Shown here: one piece after another, positions 38,835 through 46,259 of the stretch
Layout of the letters: each line of letters begins with the position of its first letter
How positions within the stretch are numbered: the first letter of the stretch is position 1
Origin: Pseudofrankia nepalensis
GTDB taxonomy: Bacteria > Actinomycetota > Actinomycetes > Frankiales > Frankiaceae
Assembly (NCBI RefSeq): GCF_016786305.1
Contig: NZ_JADWYV010000025.1
Strand: one strand, 5' to 3'
DNA: 60,417 bases
Notes under the pieces: model-generated
Seen by the model: only the letters and a program-made list of their open reading frames with translations
What the model was told of the DNA's origin: nothing
Database searches by the model: none
Made by a program: the position numbers and the translations under genes

Positions 38835-39583
38835 CGGTTACCTCCCAGGGACGCCGGACGGGGCGGGCCAGCGGGAAGCGGACCGGCCAGCGCGTCGTTC
38901 TGAATCTTCGAGAGCTGGGCACAGCCGGCGACGGCGAAATCGAGCATCCGGTCGAGCGTCGCGCGGTCGAAGGTCCTGCCCTCGGCGGTGCCCTGGACCT
39001 CCACGAAGCCGCCGTCGTCGGTGCACACGACGTTCATGTCGGTGTCGGCGGCCGAGTCCTCGACATAGGCGAGGTCGAGCATCGGAACGCCGCCCACCAC
39101 GCCGACGCTGACGGCGCTGACGCCATGGACGATGGCCTTCGGCCGGCCGAGCCACCGGCATGCGTCGACGAGGGCGACGTAGGCGCCGGTGATCGCCGCG
39201 GTGCGGGTACCGCCGTCGGCGAGCAGGACGTCGCAGTCGATGGCGATGGTGTTCTCCCCGAGCTGCTTGAGATCGATGCTGGCCCGCAGGCTGCGCCCGA
39301 TCAGCCGGGAGATCTCGTGGGTCCGCCCACCGATCCTGCCGCGGACCGACTCGCGGTCATTGCGGGTGTTGGTCGCCCGCGGCAGCATCGCGTACTCGGC
39401 CGTCACCCAGCCCAGCCCGCTGCCCTTGCGCCAGCGCGGCACCCCTTCGGTCACGGAGGCGGCGCACAGCACCCGGGTACTGCCGGCCGAGATCAGCGCG
39501 GACCCCTCCGCGTGCTCCTGCCACCCCCGGACGATCGTCACGTCTCGAAGCTGGTCGGCGGCCCTGCCGTCGTGTCGTGTCAC
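38831..39583 (-). CDS. rph: Ribonuclease PH
   Basis: Phosphate-dependent 3'-5' exoribonuclease of 250 residues that trims tRNA 3' ends. The family is clear from the N-terminal DGRAADQLRDVTI, SGLGWVTAEYAMLPRAT, the RIGGRTHEISRLIGRSLRA block that binds RNA and forms the hexamer, and TIAIDCDVLLADGGTRTAA. Length fits. GTG at 39583 begins MTRHDGR. It is followed by rdgB with a 4-base overlap. The pair is inverted relative to murI and the metallo-hydrolase, unlike M. tuberculosis. Confidence 0.94.
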   Translation of the reverse strand: MTRHDGRAADQLRDVTIVRGWQEHAEGSALISAGSTRVLCAASVTEGVPRWRKGSGLGWVTAEYAMLPRATNTRNDRESVRGRIGGRTHEISRLIGRSLRASIDLKQLGENTIAIDCDVLLADGGTRTAAITGAYVALVDACRWLGRPKAIVHGVSAVSVGVVGGVPMLDLAYVEDSAADTDMNVVCTDDGGFVEVQGTAEGRTFDRATLDRMLDFAVAGCAQLSKIQNDALAGPLPAGPPRPASLGGNR

Positions 39584-39670
39584 GACCGGACCTTATCCAC
39601 GGCCTACGACAACCCGGCCCAGGAGCCACCCTCCGGGCCTGGTCGGAACGCGGGTCCGGTTGGGGACGGC

Positions 39671-40441
39671 TCAGCCGATTTTCATGGTGACCAGGCGCTG
39701 GTGCAGGGCGGTCAGGGAGTCGTCGGCGATGCCGGCGTGGCGGGCCCAGGCGACGGCGCCGCCCCAGATCTCGTCGAGGCCGTCGAGGAAGCCGGCCATG
39801 ACCTCGGCGCGGACGCGCAGCTGGTCGGCCTCCTGCCGGACCCTGATCCCCCCGCCGTAGGACGGGAGGGCGGCGAGCCGCGCCTCGATCAGGTGCAGGC
39901 GCTCGTTGGTCGCCAGGTAGTCGGCGATGATCGTCTCGCGGTCGACGCCGACGAGCGAGAGCACCAGGGCGGCCAGCACGCCGGTGCGGTCCTTGCCCGC
40001 GGCGCAGTGGAACAGGGTCGGACCGCTGTTCTCGTCGGCCGCCAGGCGGACCGCGGTCGCGACCGAGACGCCGGCGAGGCGCAGGTAGTCGAGGTAGTGC
40101 GCGACCCGGTCGCCGGTGTCGCGGGCGCGCACCAGGGTGTCGTAGCTGGGGTCCGACGGCATCACCCAGCGGTTCGTCAGGAAGGACAGGTTGTGGTAGG
40201 CGATCGCCTCCTGGGCGAGCAGGCCGCGGCCCTCCCGCTCGGCCTCCTCGACGGCCCGCAGGTCGAGCACGGTGCGCAGCCCGAACTCGTCGCGCAGCCG
40301 GGCCACGGCGACCGCGGTCAGCTGCTGGGGGGTGTCGCTGCGCAGCAGGACGCCGTAGCGGGTCTGGCCGCCGTCCACGGTGGGCAGTCCGCCCAGGTCC
40401 CGGGCATTGCTGCAACCGTCGAGTTCATACCACCGATTCAT
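39671..40441 (-). CDS. PtpB-like tyrosine/lipid phosphatase
   Basis: Protein phosphatase of 256 residues. The P-loop is FHCAAGKDRTG with nucleophile Cys146; the Lys-Asp after the Gly is typical of the M. tuberculosis PtpB/atypical lipid-phosphatase group. The N-terminus NRWYELDGCSNARDLGGLPT and RSDTPQQLT also match. It may dephosphorylate phosphotyrosine, phosphoserine/threonine or phosphoinositides. It lies next to a cell-envelope polysaccharide region that includes a tyrosine-kinase-like chain-length protein, so acting on that system is possible but not shown. ATG 40441 follows TATCAT by 7 nt, suggesting a leaderless mRNA; a GTG at 40447 is an alternative. Confidence 0.88.
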   Translation of the reverse strand: MNRWYELDGCSNARDLGGLPTVDGGQTRYGVLLRSDTPQQLTAVAVARLRDEFGLRTVLDLRAVEEAEREGRGLLAQEAIAYHNLSFLTNRWVMPSDPSYDTLVRARDTGDRVAHYLDYLRLAGVSVATAVRLAADENSGPTLFHCAAGKDRTGVLAALVLSLVGVDRETIIADYLATNERLHLIEARLAALPSYGGGIRVRQEADQLRVRAEVMAGFLDGLDEIWGGAVAWARHAGIADDSLTALHQRLVTMKIG

Positions 40442-40448
40442 TTGCACG

Positions 40449-40454
40449 ATGATA
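40449..40454 (-). promoter_or_regulatory. Probable leaderless -10 of the phosphatase gene
   Basis: On the minus strand TATCAT fits TANNNT and ends 7 nt before the ATG at 40441. No Shine-Dalgarno is present. Confidence 0.45.
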
Positions 40455-40515
40455 AAACGCCATCAACAGCCCGCGTGGGGCTTGCGCCGGTGGTCGGGCA
40501 CTCGTTCCCGGCCGT

Positions 40516-41340
40516 TCACGTGACCAGCTCGTTGGCGGCCCGCGTGCCGGCCGGGTCGTGCCGCGGTGGCGGCGGCGAGGCCGACGAGGCCCGGCTGTCG
40601 GCCAGGTCTCGTCGATCCGGGCGGACCCTCGGGTCGTCGGTCGGCAGCCCGGCGAGGTCGGCCGCGCCGCCGCCGGCGGCGATCGGGCGGGCGGGGATGC
40701 CGGAGACGACCAGTTCCGCTGGGACGTCGTCGACCACCACGGCCCCCGCGCCCACCACCGCGCCCGCGCCGACCTGGCACAGCCCGACGACGTTCGCCTG
40801 GCTGCCGATCCAGGCCCGCGGGCCGACCTCCGCTCCGCCGCACAGCCGCGCGCCCGGGGCCAGCGTCGCGTGGTCGCCGAGACGGCAGTCGTAGGCGACG
40901 CTCGCCCCGACGTCGACGCGCACGTGCCGCCCGGTGGAGACGTTCGTGCTGACGCTGGCCATCGCGCAGATCACGGTGCCCGGCCCGAGCCGGACGTCGC
41001 CGCCGATGTTGGCCCGCGGGTGCACCAGCGTCGCGGGGCGGCGGCCGGCGGCGCTCGCGTAACGGTCTATCCGGGCCCGCGCGGCCGCGGACCGCACGCC
41101 GATGAGGTAGTCGACGTCGAGCCCGGTCAGCAGGTCCAGCCCGCCGAGCAGCCGCGCGCCGCGGCGGGCGAGCAGGTCGGTGTCCGCCGAGCCGGCGGGC
41201 TCGTCGTCCAGGAAGCCCAGGAAGCGGTAGAGGGGCTGGTCCGCGGCGGCGTTGACGGCTTCGACGAGGTCGAGCAGTTCGCGGCCGTAACCGCCGGTCC
41301 CCACGATGACCAGCTGCCGGCGGTGGCGGCGTGTTGACAC
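40516..41340 (-). CDS. PglD/NeuD-type sugar O/N-acetyltransferase
   Basis: Protein of 274 residues. An N-terminal Rossmann part (LVIVGTGGYGRELLDLVEA) binds the nucleotide-sugar, and the C-terminal half is a left-handed beta-helix of hexapeptide repeats (VHPRANIGGDVRLGPGTVIC ... VGAGAVVGAGAVVVDDV), ending with VVSGIPARPIA, typical of PglD/NeuD acetyltransferases that modify amino sugars or sialic acids for glycans. A disordered tail of ~45 residues follows. GTG at 41340 is chosen because it begins just before the Rossmann strand. It is divergent from a nucleotide-sugar epimerase gene, agreeing with a role in polysaccharide precursor synthesis. Confidence 0.87.
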   Translation of the reverse strand: MSTRRHRRQLVIVGTGGYGRELLDLVEAVNAAADQPLYRFLGFLDDEPAGSADTDLLARRGARLLGGLDLLTGLDVDYLIGVRSAAARARIDRYASAAGRRPATLVHPRANIGGDVRLGPGTVICAMASVSTNVSTGRHVRVDVGASVAYDCRLGDHATLAPGARLCGGAEVGPRAWIGSQANVVGLCQVGAGAVVGAGAVVVDDVPAELVVSGIPARPIAAGGGAADLAGLPTDDPRVRPDRRDLADSRASSASPPPPRHDPAGTRAANELVT

Positions 41341-41567
41341 AACGTGACCGTAGAACGGGTGGCCGGCGACTTCAACAAGGCGGCGGCCCGGCGGCCCGGT
41401 GGCGGCTGCCATGGCGGGCGGCGGTCGTCGTGGGCGGATGTGTGGTCGACTGATCGCCGACCGCACAGAGGTTGCGCCACGCTCAGCTTTGATTATCGAG
41501 GGTGACCAGAGCTTGGAGGGATAGCCAGCATACTACCGCTAGCACCTGACCGACTTCGAAGGGTGAT

Positions 41568-42545
41568 ATGACGATGAAGGTCGTGGTGACCGGCGGGGCC
41601 GGCTTCCTCGGGTCCCATCTGACCAGGGCGTTGCTCTCCGCCGGCTGCGAGGTGATCGTCGTCGACGACCTGAGTACCGGCGCCGTGTCCAACCTGTCCG
41701 GGCTGCCGGTGAAGCTCGTCGTCGGCAGCGTCACCGACCGCGCGCTGCTCGAGGAGGCGGCCGCCGGCGCGGACAGCATCGTCCACCTGGCCGCCCGGCC
41801 CTCGGTGGAACGCTCGCTGCTCGACCCGATGGCCAGCCACGACGTCAACGTCACCGGAACCCTCACCGTGCTGGACGTCGCCCAGCGGGCCGAGGCGCAC
41901 GTCATCGTCACCTCGTCCGCCTCCGTCTACGGCGACGCCGGGTCGCTGCCGTGCCGGGAGGACGGCCCGGTCGCCCCACGCAGCCCGTACGCGGCGAGCA
42001 AGCTGGCGGCGGAGGCCTACGCGCTCGGCTTCTCCGCGAGCTTTTCGCTGCCGGTCCTGGTCGCCCGGCTGTTCACCGTCTTCGGTCCCTTCCAGTCGGT
42101 CGGGCATGCCTACGCGGCCGTCATCCCGTCGTTCATCGACGCCGCGCTGTCCGGACGCCCGCTCACGGTGCACGGCGACGGCAGGCAGACCCGTGACGTC
42201 GGCTACGTCGAGCCGATCGCGGCGATGCTCGCCGAGGCGACCACCCGCCGGCTCGCGCACCCGCGGCCGGTGAACCTGGCGTTCGGAGCCCAGGTCGACC
42301 TGCTCACCCTGGTCGCCCAGCTGGAGGAGATCCTCGGCTACCAGCTTCCGGTCGCCTTCGGGCCGCGGCGCGCGGGCGACGTGCGTGACCTGCGGGCCGA
42401 TCCGACGACGGCGCTGGCGCTGTTCCCGCGGGCGAAGGAGGTCGACCTCGCGACCGCCCTGGACGCCACGGTCGCCTGGTACGCGGCCCGCGGCGGTCAC
42501 CCGCTGGGCATCCAGGAGCCGCCGCCGGTGCGCGGGCGCGCGTAG
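41568..42545 (+). CDS. NAD-dependent nucleotide-sugar epimerase/dehydratase
   Basis: Extended SDR of 325 residues. MKVVVTGGAGFLGSHLTRAL binds NAD, VIVVDDLSTG fixes the cofactor ribose, and VTSSASVYGD with SPYAASKLAAE supplies the catalytic Ser and YxxxK. LFTVFGPFQ and RDVGYVEPIAAM are typical of UDP-glucose 4-epimerase-like enzymes. It probably makes an activated sugar for the exopolysaccharide genes around it. ATG at 41568 (GAAGGG 4 nt upstream). The ATG two codons later (MKVVV) is an alternative. Convergent with the dehydratase gene that follows. Confidence 0.88.
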   Translation: MTMKVVVTGGAGFLGSHLTRALLSAGCEVIVVDDLSTGAVSNLSGLPVKLVVGSVTDRALLEEAAAGADSIVHLAARPSVERSLLDPMASHDVNVTGTLTVLDVAQRAEAHVIVTSSASVYGDAGSLPCREDGPVAPRSPYAASKLAAEAYALGFSASFSLPVLVARLFTVFGPFQSVGHAYAAVIPSFIDAALSGRPLTVHGDGRQTRDVGYVEPIAAMLAEATTRRLAHPRPVNLAFGAQVDLLTLVAQLEEILGYQLPVAFGPRRAGDVRDLRADPTTALALFPRAKEVDLATALDATVAWYAARGGHPLGIQEPPPVRGRA

Positions 42546-42575
42546 AACCCCTTCCCGCGGCGGTCGCCCGGCCGG

Positions 42576-44312
42576 TCAGTCCGCCTGGTGGCGCCGGTGT
42601 GGGGAGGCGGAGCCGGGGCCGGTGGCCTGGCGCGGGATGCGGGTGAGGCCGGCGGTGATGGCGGTGAGGTCGTCGCCGCGGCCGAGCTCGCGCAGCGCGG
42701 CCCGGATCTTCTCGTCGTCCGCCCACGGGTCCAGTTCGACGGCCAGCCCCGGGTCGAGTGGCGGCACCGGTACCTCGGAGATCAGCGGGTGGTGCGGCCG
42801 GTCGTCGGTCTCGCCGATCCCGAACGGCGCCTCGTAGAGTTTCTCGCCGGCGCCGAGCCCGGCGTAGACGACGCCGACCGCAGGGTCGGCGCGAGCCGCG
42901 AGCCGCCGCGCGATGTCCGCGAGCCGGATGGGCTTGCCCATGTCGAGCACCAGCACGTCCCCGCCCGAGCCGACCGCGCCCGCCTGCAGCAGCAGCGTCA
43001 CCGCGTCGTCGACGGCCAGGAAGTGCCTGACCGCGTCCTGGTCGGGGACGGTGAGCGGGCCGCCCGCGGCCAGTTGCCTGGCCAGGACGGTCAGCGCCGA
43101 GGCGCCGGCGCCCAGCACCTCGCCGAACCGCGCGCTCACGTAGGCGACCCCGTGCTCGCGCGCGACGTGCGCGGTGAGCCGCTCGGTGATCCGCTTCGAG
43201 TAGCCGAGCACGCCGACGGCGTCGGTGGCCGACAGCGTGGAGAGGTTGAGCAGCCGCGCCACGCCGTGGGTGGCCGCCGCCTCGAGCACGGACAGGGTGC
43301 CCCAGACGTTGGTCTTCACCGACTCGCCGGGAAAGCGCTCCAGGAGCGGGAGGTGGGTGAGCGCCGCGGTGTGGAAGACGACCTCGGGCCGGTACCGCGC
43401 GAACAGCGCGGCCACCATGTCGACGTCGCGGATGTCGCACAGGACCACCGTCTCGTCGGGGCCGGCGTCGTCGCCGGCCAGGCCCTCGCTGGCCAGGCCG
43501 TCCCCGGGCAGGTCGGCGCGCCCGCGCAGCGCCAGCGCCAGCGCGCGCAGCGCGGACTCGTCCCGGTCCAGCATGACGAGCTCGGCGGGATGGTAGGCGC
43601 GCAGCGCCCGGCACAGCGCGGACCCGACCGCGCCGCCGGCGCCGGTGACCAGCACCCGCCTGCCGGTCACGTAGCCGGCTATGGCGCCGGCGTCGACGCC
43701 GATGGGGCGGCGGCCGAGCAGCGCGGCGGCCTCGGCCTCGGCGGCGTCGAGCGCGCCGGAACCGGCGGCCGGGTCGGCCCCGTCCGTACCCGTCTCCGCG
43801 GACGGCCGCGCGAGTTGCTCCTCGGCGAGCCGGTAGAGGTAGCGCGCGCCGAACATGACCGTGAGCGTGACCGTGCCGCCGAGCGGCGGCACGGAAAGCG
43901 GCAACGGCCGGGGATGGCCGAACGCGAGGAGCGCGACCTCCAGACCGACGACGGTCAGCGACACCGAGAGCAGCAGGCCGAGCACCTCGTCGAACCCGCC
44001 GAACCGGTAGCGCCCGAGATAAAGATGCAGGGCGGTGCCCACGAAGTGGAGAACGCAGACCGCGAGCAGCACGACCACCCAGAAGCCGACGTCGTGCAGC
44101 GCGCCGACGGAGAAGTCGAACCGGCCGGCCTGCGCGGCAGCCAGTCCGACGACCAGCGCGAGGCTGTCGAGGGTGATCTGGAGACCGACCCGCTGACGCA
44201 GCTCGAGCCGCGACACGCGCCGTGCGACCGCCGCCGCCCACAGTCGCCCACGCGTGCCGTCTACTCTCACGCTTACCCTGGGTCTCCACATGGATTCATA
44301 GGGTAAACGCAT
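42576..44312 (-). CDS. Membrane nucleotide-sugar 4,6-dehydratase (CapD/WbpM/FlaA1 type)
   Basis: Protein of 578 residues with about four N-terminal membrane helices (~45-160) followed by a cytoplasmic SDR domain. VLVTGAGGAVGSALCRAL binds NAD, ALTHLPLLERFPGESVKTNVW and LGYSKRITE are the conserved acceptor and catalytic segments of polysaccharide-biosynthesis dehydratases, and ARFGEVLGAGASALTVLARQ follows. It would convert UDP-GlcNAc-type sugars to 4-keto-6-deoxy forms on the way to di-amino or deoxy sugars of surface glycans. A Gly/Ala/Asp-rich insert (~270-290) interrupts the region after the first Rossmann strands. Divergent from the Wzc-like gene, with an inverted repeat across its start. 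Confidence 0.87.
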   Translation of the reverse strand: MRLPYESMWRPRVSVRVDGTRGRLWAAAVARRVSRLELRQRVGLQITLDSLALVVGLAAAQAGRFDFSVGALHDVGFWVVVLLAVCVLHFVGTALHLYLGRYRFGGFDEVLGLLLSVSLTVVGLEVALLAFGHPRPLPLSVPPLGGTVTLTVMFGARYLYRLAEEQLARPSAETGTDGADPAAGSGALDAAEAEAAALLGRRPIGVDAGAIAGYVTGRRVLVTGAGGAVGSALCRALRAYHPAELVMLDRDESALRALALALRGRADLPGDGLASEGLAGDDAGPDETVVLCDIRDVDMVAALFARYRPEVVFHTAALTHLPLLERFPGESVKTNVWGTLSVLEAAATHGVARLLNLSTLSATDAVGVLGYSKRITERLTAHVAREHGVAYVSARFGEVLGAGASALTVLARQLAAGGPLTVPDQDAVRHFLAVDDAVTLLLQAGAVGSGGDVLVLDMGKPIRLADIARRLAARADPAVGVVYAGLGAGEKLYEAPFGIGETDDRPHHPLISEVPVPPLDPGLAVELDPWADDEKIRAALRELGRGDDLTAITAGLTRIPRQATGPGSASPHRRHQAD

Positions 44313-44316
44313 GTGG
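44286..44316. promoter_or_regulatory. Inverted repeat at the dehydratase start
   Basis: CCACATG (44286-44292) and CATGTGG (44310-44316) form a perfect 7-bp inverted repeat, 17 bases apart, overlapping the start of the dehydratase gene and ~190 bases before the Wzc-like gene. It could be an operator or a start-site hairpin. Confidence 0.35.
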
Positions 44317-44503
44317 TGGTCGATCCGCCGTTACCGGATGCGTGCGGCTGGGCGGGCGAGGCGTGGCCAGTCGGCCCGTCGGTCACCTCCGCGGGCGTGC
44401 CCGCGACCCGGGCCGGCCGCCTTTCCGGCCGGTGGAACGGCCCTACTGGCGCGCCCCGCGCCGAGCTCGGTGAGACGAGACGCTCCGGAGAGGTGGACGT
44501 CGG

Positions 44504-46210
44504 GTGGAACTACGGGACTACACGCGGGTCCTGCGTCGCGGCTGGCTCCTTGTCCTGGTTTGTGTCGTCCTGGGCGGGTTGCTCGCGGCGCTTGCCACGT
44601 GGCGGTCGACCAAGATGTACGCGGCCAGCGTGACGCTCGTCGTGTCCAGCGCGGAAAGCGCCCCGGACAGCGCGACCGCCTACCAGGGCGGGCTGTTGTC
44701 CCAGCAGCGGATCAAGTCATACGCGAGCCTGGTGGCGAGCGACCGGGTCGCCACAGTCGTGATCGGCCGGCTGGGGCTCGCCGAGGAGCCCGACGACCTG
44801 CGGAAGCGGATCGCGGCCATGGCCGTGCCCGACACGGTACTGCTGCGGGTCAGCATCCGCGACTCGGACCCGGCCAGGGCCCGCTCGCTGGCCGACACGG
44901 TCGGCGAGGTGTTCGCCGACGCGGTCGCCGCGATGGAGGCCCCGGACGATGACAACGAGCCGGCGGCCCTGCGGATCACAGTGTGGGAGCGGGCGAAGCT
45001 TCCGGACGGCCCGGTCGCGCCGCAGCCAGTGCGCAACCTGGCGTTGGGAATCATGATCGGCCTGTTCGTCGGCATCGTGGCCGCGTTCGTGCGCTTCCGG
45101 CTGGACACCACGCTCGCCGACGAGGAGGAGACGGTCACGATCACCGAACGGCCGAACCTCGGAGCGATCGTCTTCGAGACGGATGCCGGGCGGCGACCGC
45201 TCATCGTGCATGCGAGCCCACAGTCGCCCCGCGCGGAGGCGTTCCGCCAGCTGCGGACCAACCTGCGGTTCGTCGACGTCGACAGCGGCCCGCGCTCGAT
45301 CGTGATCACCAGCCCCCTGCCGGCCGAGGGCAAGTCGACGACGAGCTGCAATCTGGCGATCACGCTCGCGCAGGGTGGTGCCCGGGTGTGCCTCGTCGAG
45401 GGCGACCTGCGCCGGCCGTCGTTCGGCGAGTACCTCGGGGTCGAGTCGGCGGCGGGTCTCACCTCGGTGCTCATCGGGGCCGCCGGGATCGACGACGTCC
45501 TGCAGCCGTGGGGCCAGGGCCGGGTCGGTGCCGGGTGCATCGACGTGCTGCCGAGCGGGCCGATCCCGCCGAACCCGAGCGAGCTGCTCGGCTCGCGCGG
45601 GATGGCGGAACTGATCAAAAAGCTGACCGACCGCTACGACAGCGTGATCATCGACGCCCCGCCGCTGCTGCCGGTTACCGACGCCGCCGTCCTGGCCAGC
45701 CGGGCGGACGGCACCCTGCTGGTCGCCCGGCTCGGGCGGACCCGGCGCGAGCAGCTGCGGCGCGCGGTCACGTTGCTGCGCGCCGTCGACGCCCGCGTGC
45801 TCGGCACCGTGCTGAACATGATCCCGACCAAGGGGCTGTCCGCCTACGACTACAGCTCCTACTTCAGCAACGCGTCGACCCGGGGCCGGCACGCCCGCGC
45901 CCTGCTGTCCAACACCACCCGGCCGGGGTCCCCGCCGTCCGGGCGCGGCCCCTCCGGGAGGCCCGCCGCCGGTGAGGGCTGGGCCCGCGGTGCCGCCACC
46001 GGCGCCGCCGGGCGGGAACCGGTCAGCCTCACCGCGATCACCGAGCAGCGGTCCCCCGACCACGACAGCGGTCCGTCGGGCCGCGGCCACGGCCCGGGCG
46101 GCGCCGCGGAGCGCGGTCGCGGCGCGGACCGCGATGGGGGCCGCGGCCCGGACCGCGACGGGGGCCGCGGCCCGGACCATGACCGCGCACCCTCGGCCCG
46201 GGACACGTGA
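44504..46210 (+). CDS. Wzc-like polysaccharide co-polymerase with tyrosine-kinase domain
   Basis: Protein of 568 residues. An N-terminal chain-length-determinant domain lies between two membrane helices (~14-34 and ~181-203), then a BY-kinase domain: Walker A SPLPAEGKSTTS (~269-279), Walker A' LVEGDLRRP (~297-305) and Walker B VIIDAPPLLPVTDA (~381-394). A short Tyr cluster YDYSSYF (~447-453) may be the autophosphorylated part. The last ~110 residues are a Gly/Arg/Asp-rich disordered tail with GRGPDRDG repeats, longer than usual. It controls polymer length and export of an exopolysaccharide at the membrane. GTG at 44504; GGAGAGG is 10 nt upstream. Confidence 0.9.
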   Translation: MELRDYTRVLRRGWLLVLVCVVLGGLLAALATWRSTKMYAASVTLVVSSAESAPDSATAYQGGLLSQQRIKSYASLVASDRVATVVIGRLGLAEEPDDLRKRIAAMAVPDTVLLRVSIRDSDPARARSLADTVGEVFADAVAAMEAPDDDNEPAALRITVWERAKLPDGPVAPQPVRNLALGIMIGLFVGIVAAFVRFRLDTTLADEEETVTITERPNLGAIVFETDAGRRPLIVHASPQSPRAEAFRQLRTNLRFVDVDSGPRSIVITSPLPAEGKSTTSCNLAITLAQGGARVCLVEGDLRRPSFGEYLGVESAAGLTSVLIGAAGIDDVLQPWGQGRVGAGCIDVLPSGPIPPNPSELLGSRGMAELIKKLTDRYDSVIIDAPPLLPVTDAAVLASRADGTLLVARLGRTRREQLRRAVTLLRAVDARVLGTVLNMIPTKGLSAYDYSSYFSNASTRGRHARALLSNTTRPGSPPSGRGPSGRPAAGEGWARGAATGAAGREPVSLTAITEQRSPDHDSGPSGRGHGPGGAAERGRGADRDGGRGPDRDGGRGPDHDRAPSARDT

Positions 46211-46259
46211 CGCGGCAGGGAACGGGTGGCGGAACGCGGCAGGGATACGGCGGGGCGCG

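Noticed and set aside
36333..38903. An 856-codon + strand open frame
   Set aside because: Antisense to the Nudix-like, RpiB-like and rdgB genes, all of which have recognisable motifs.
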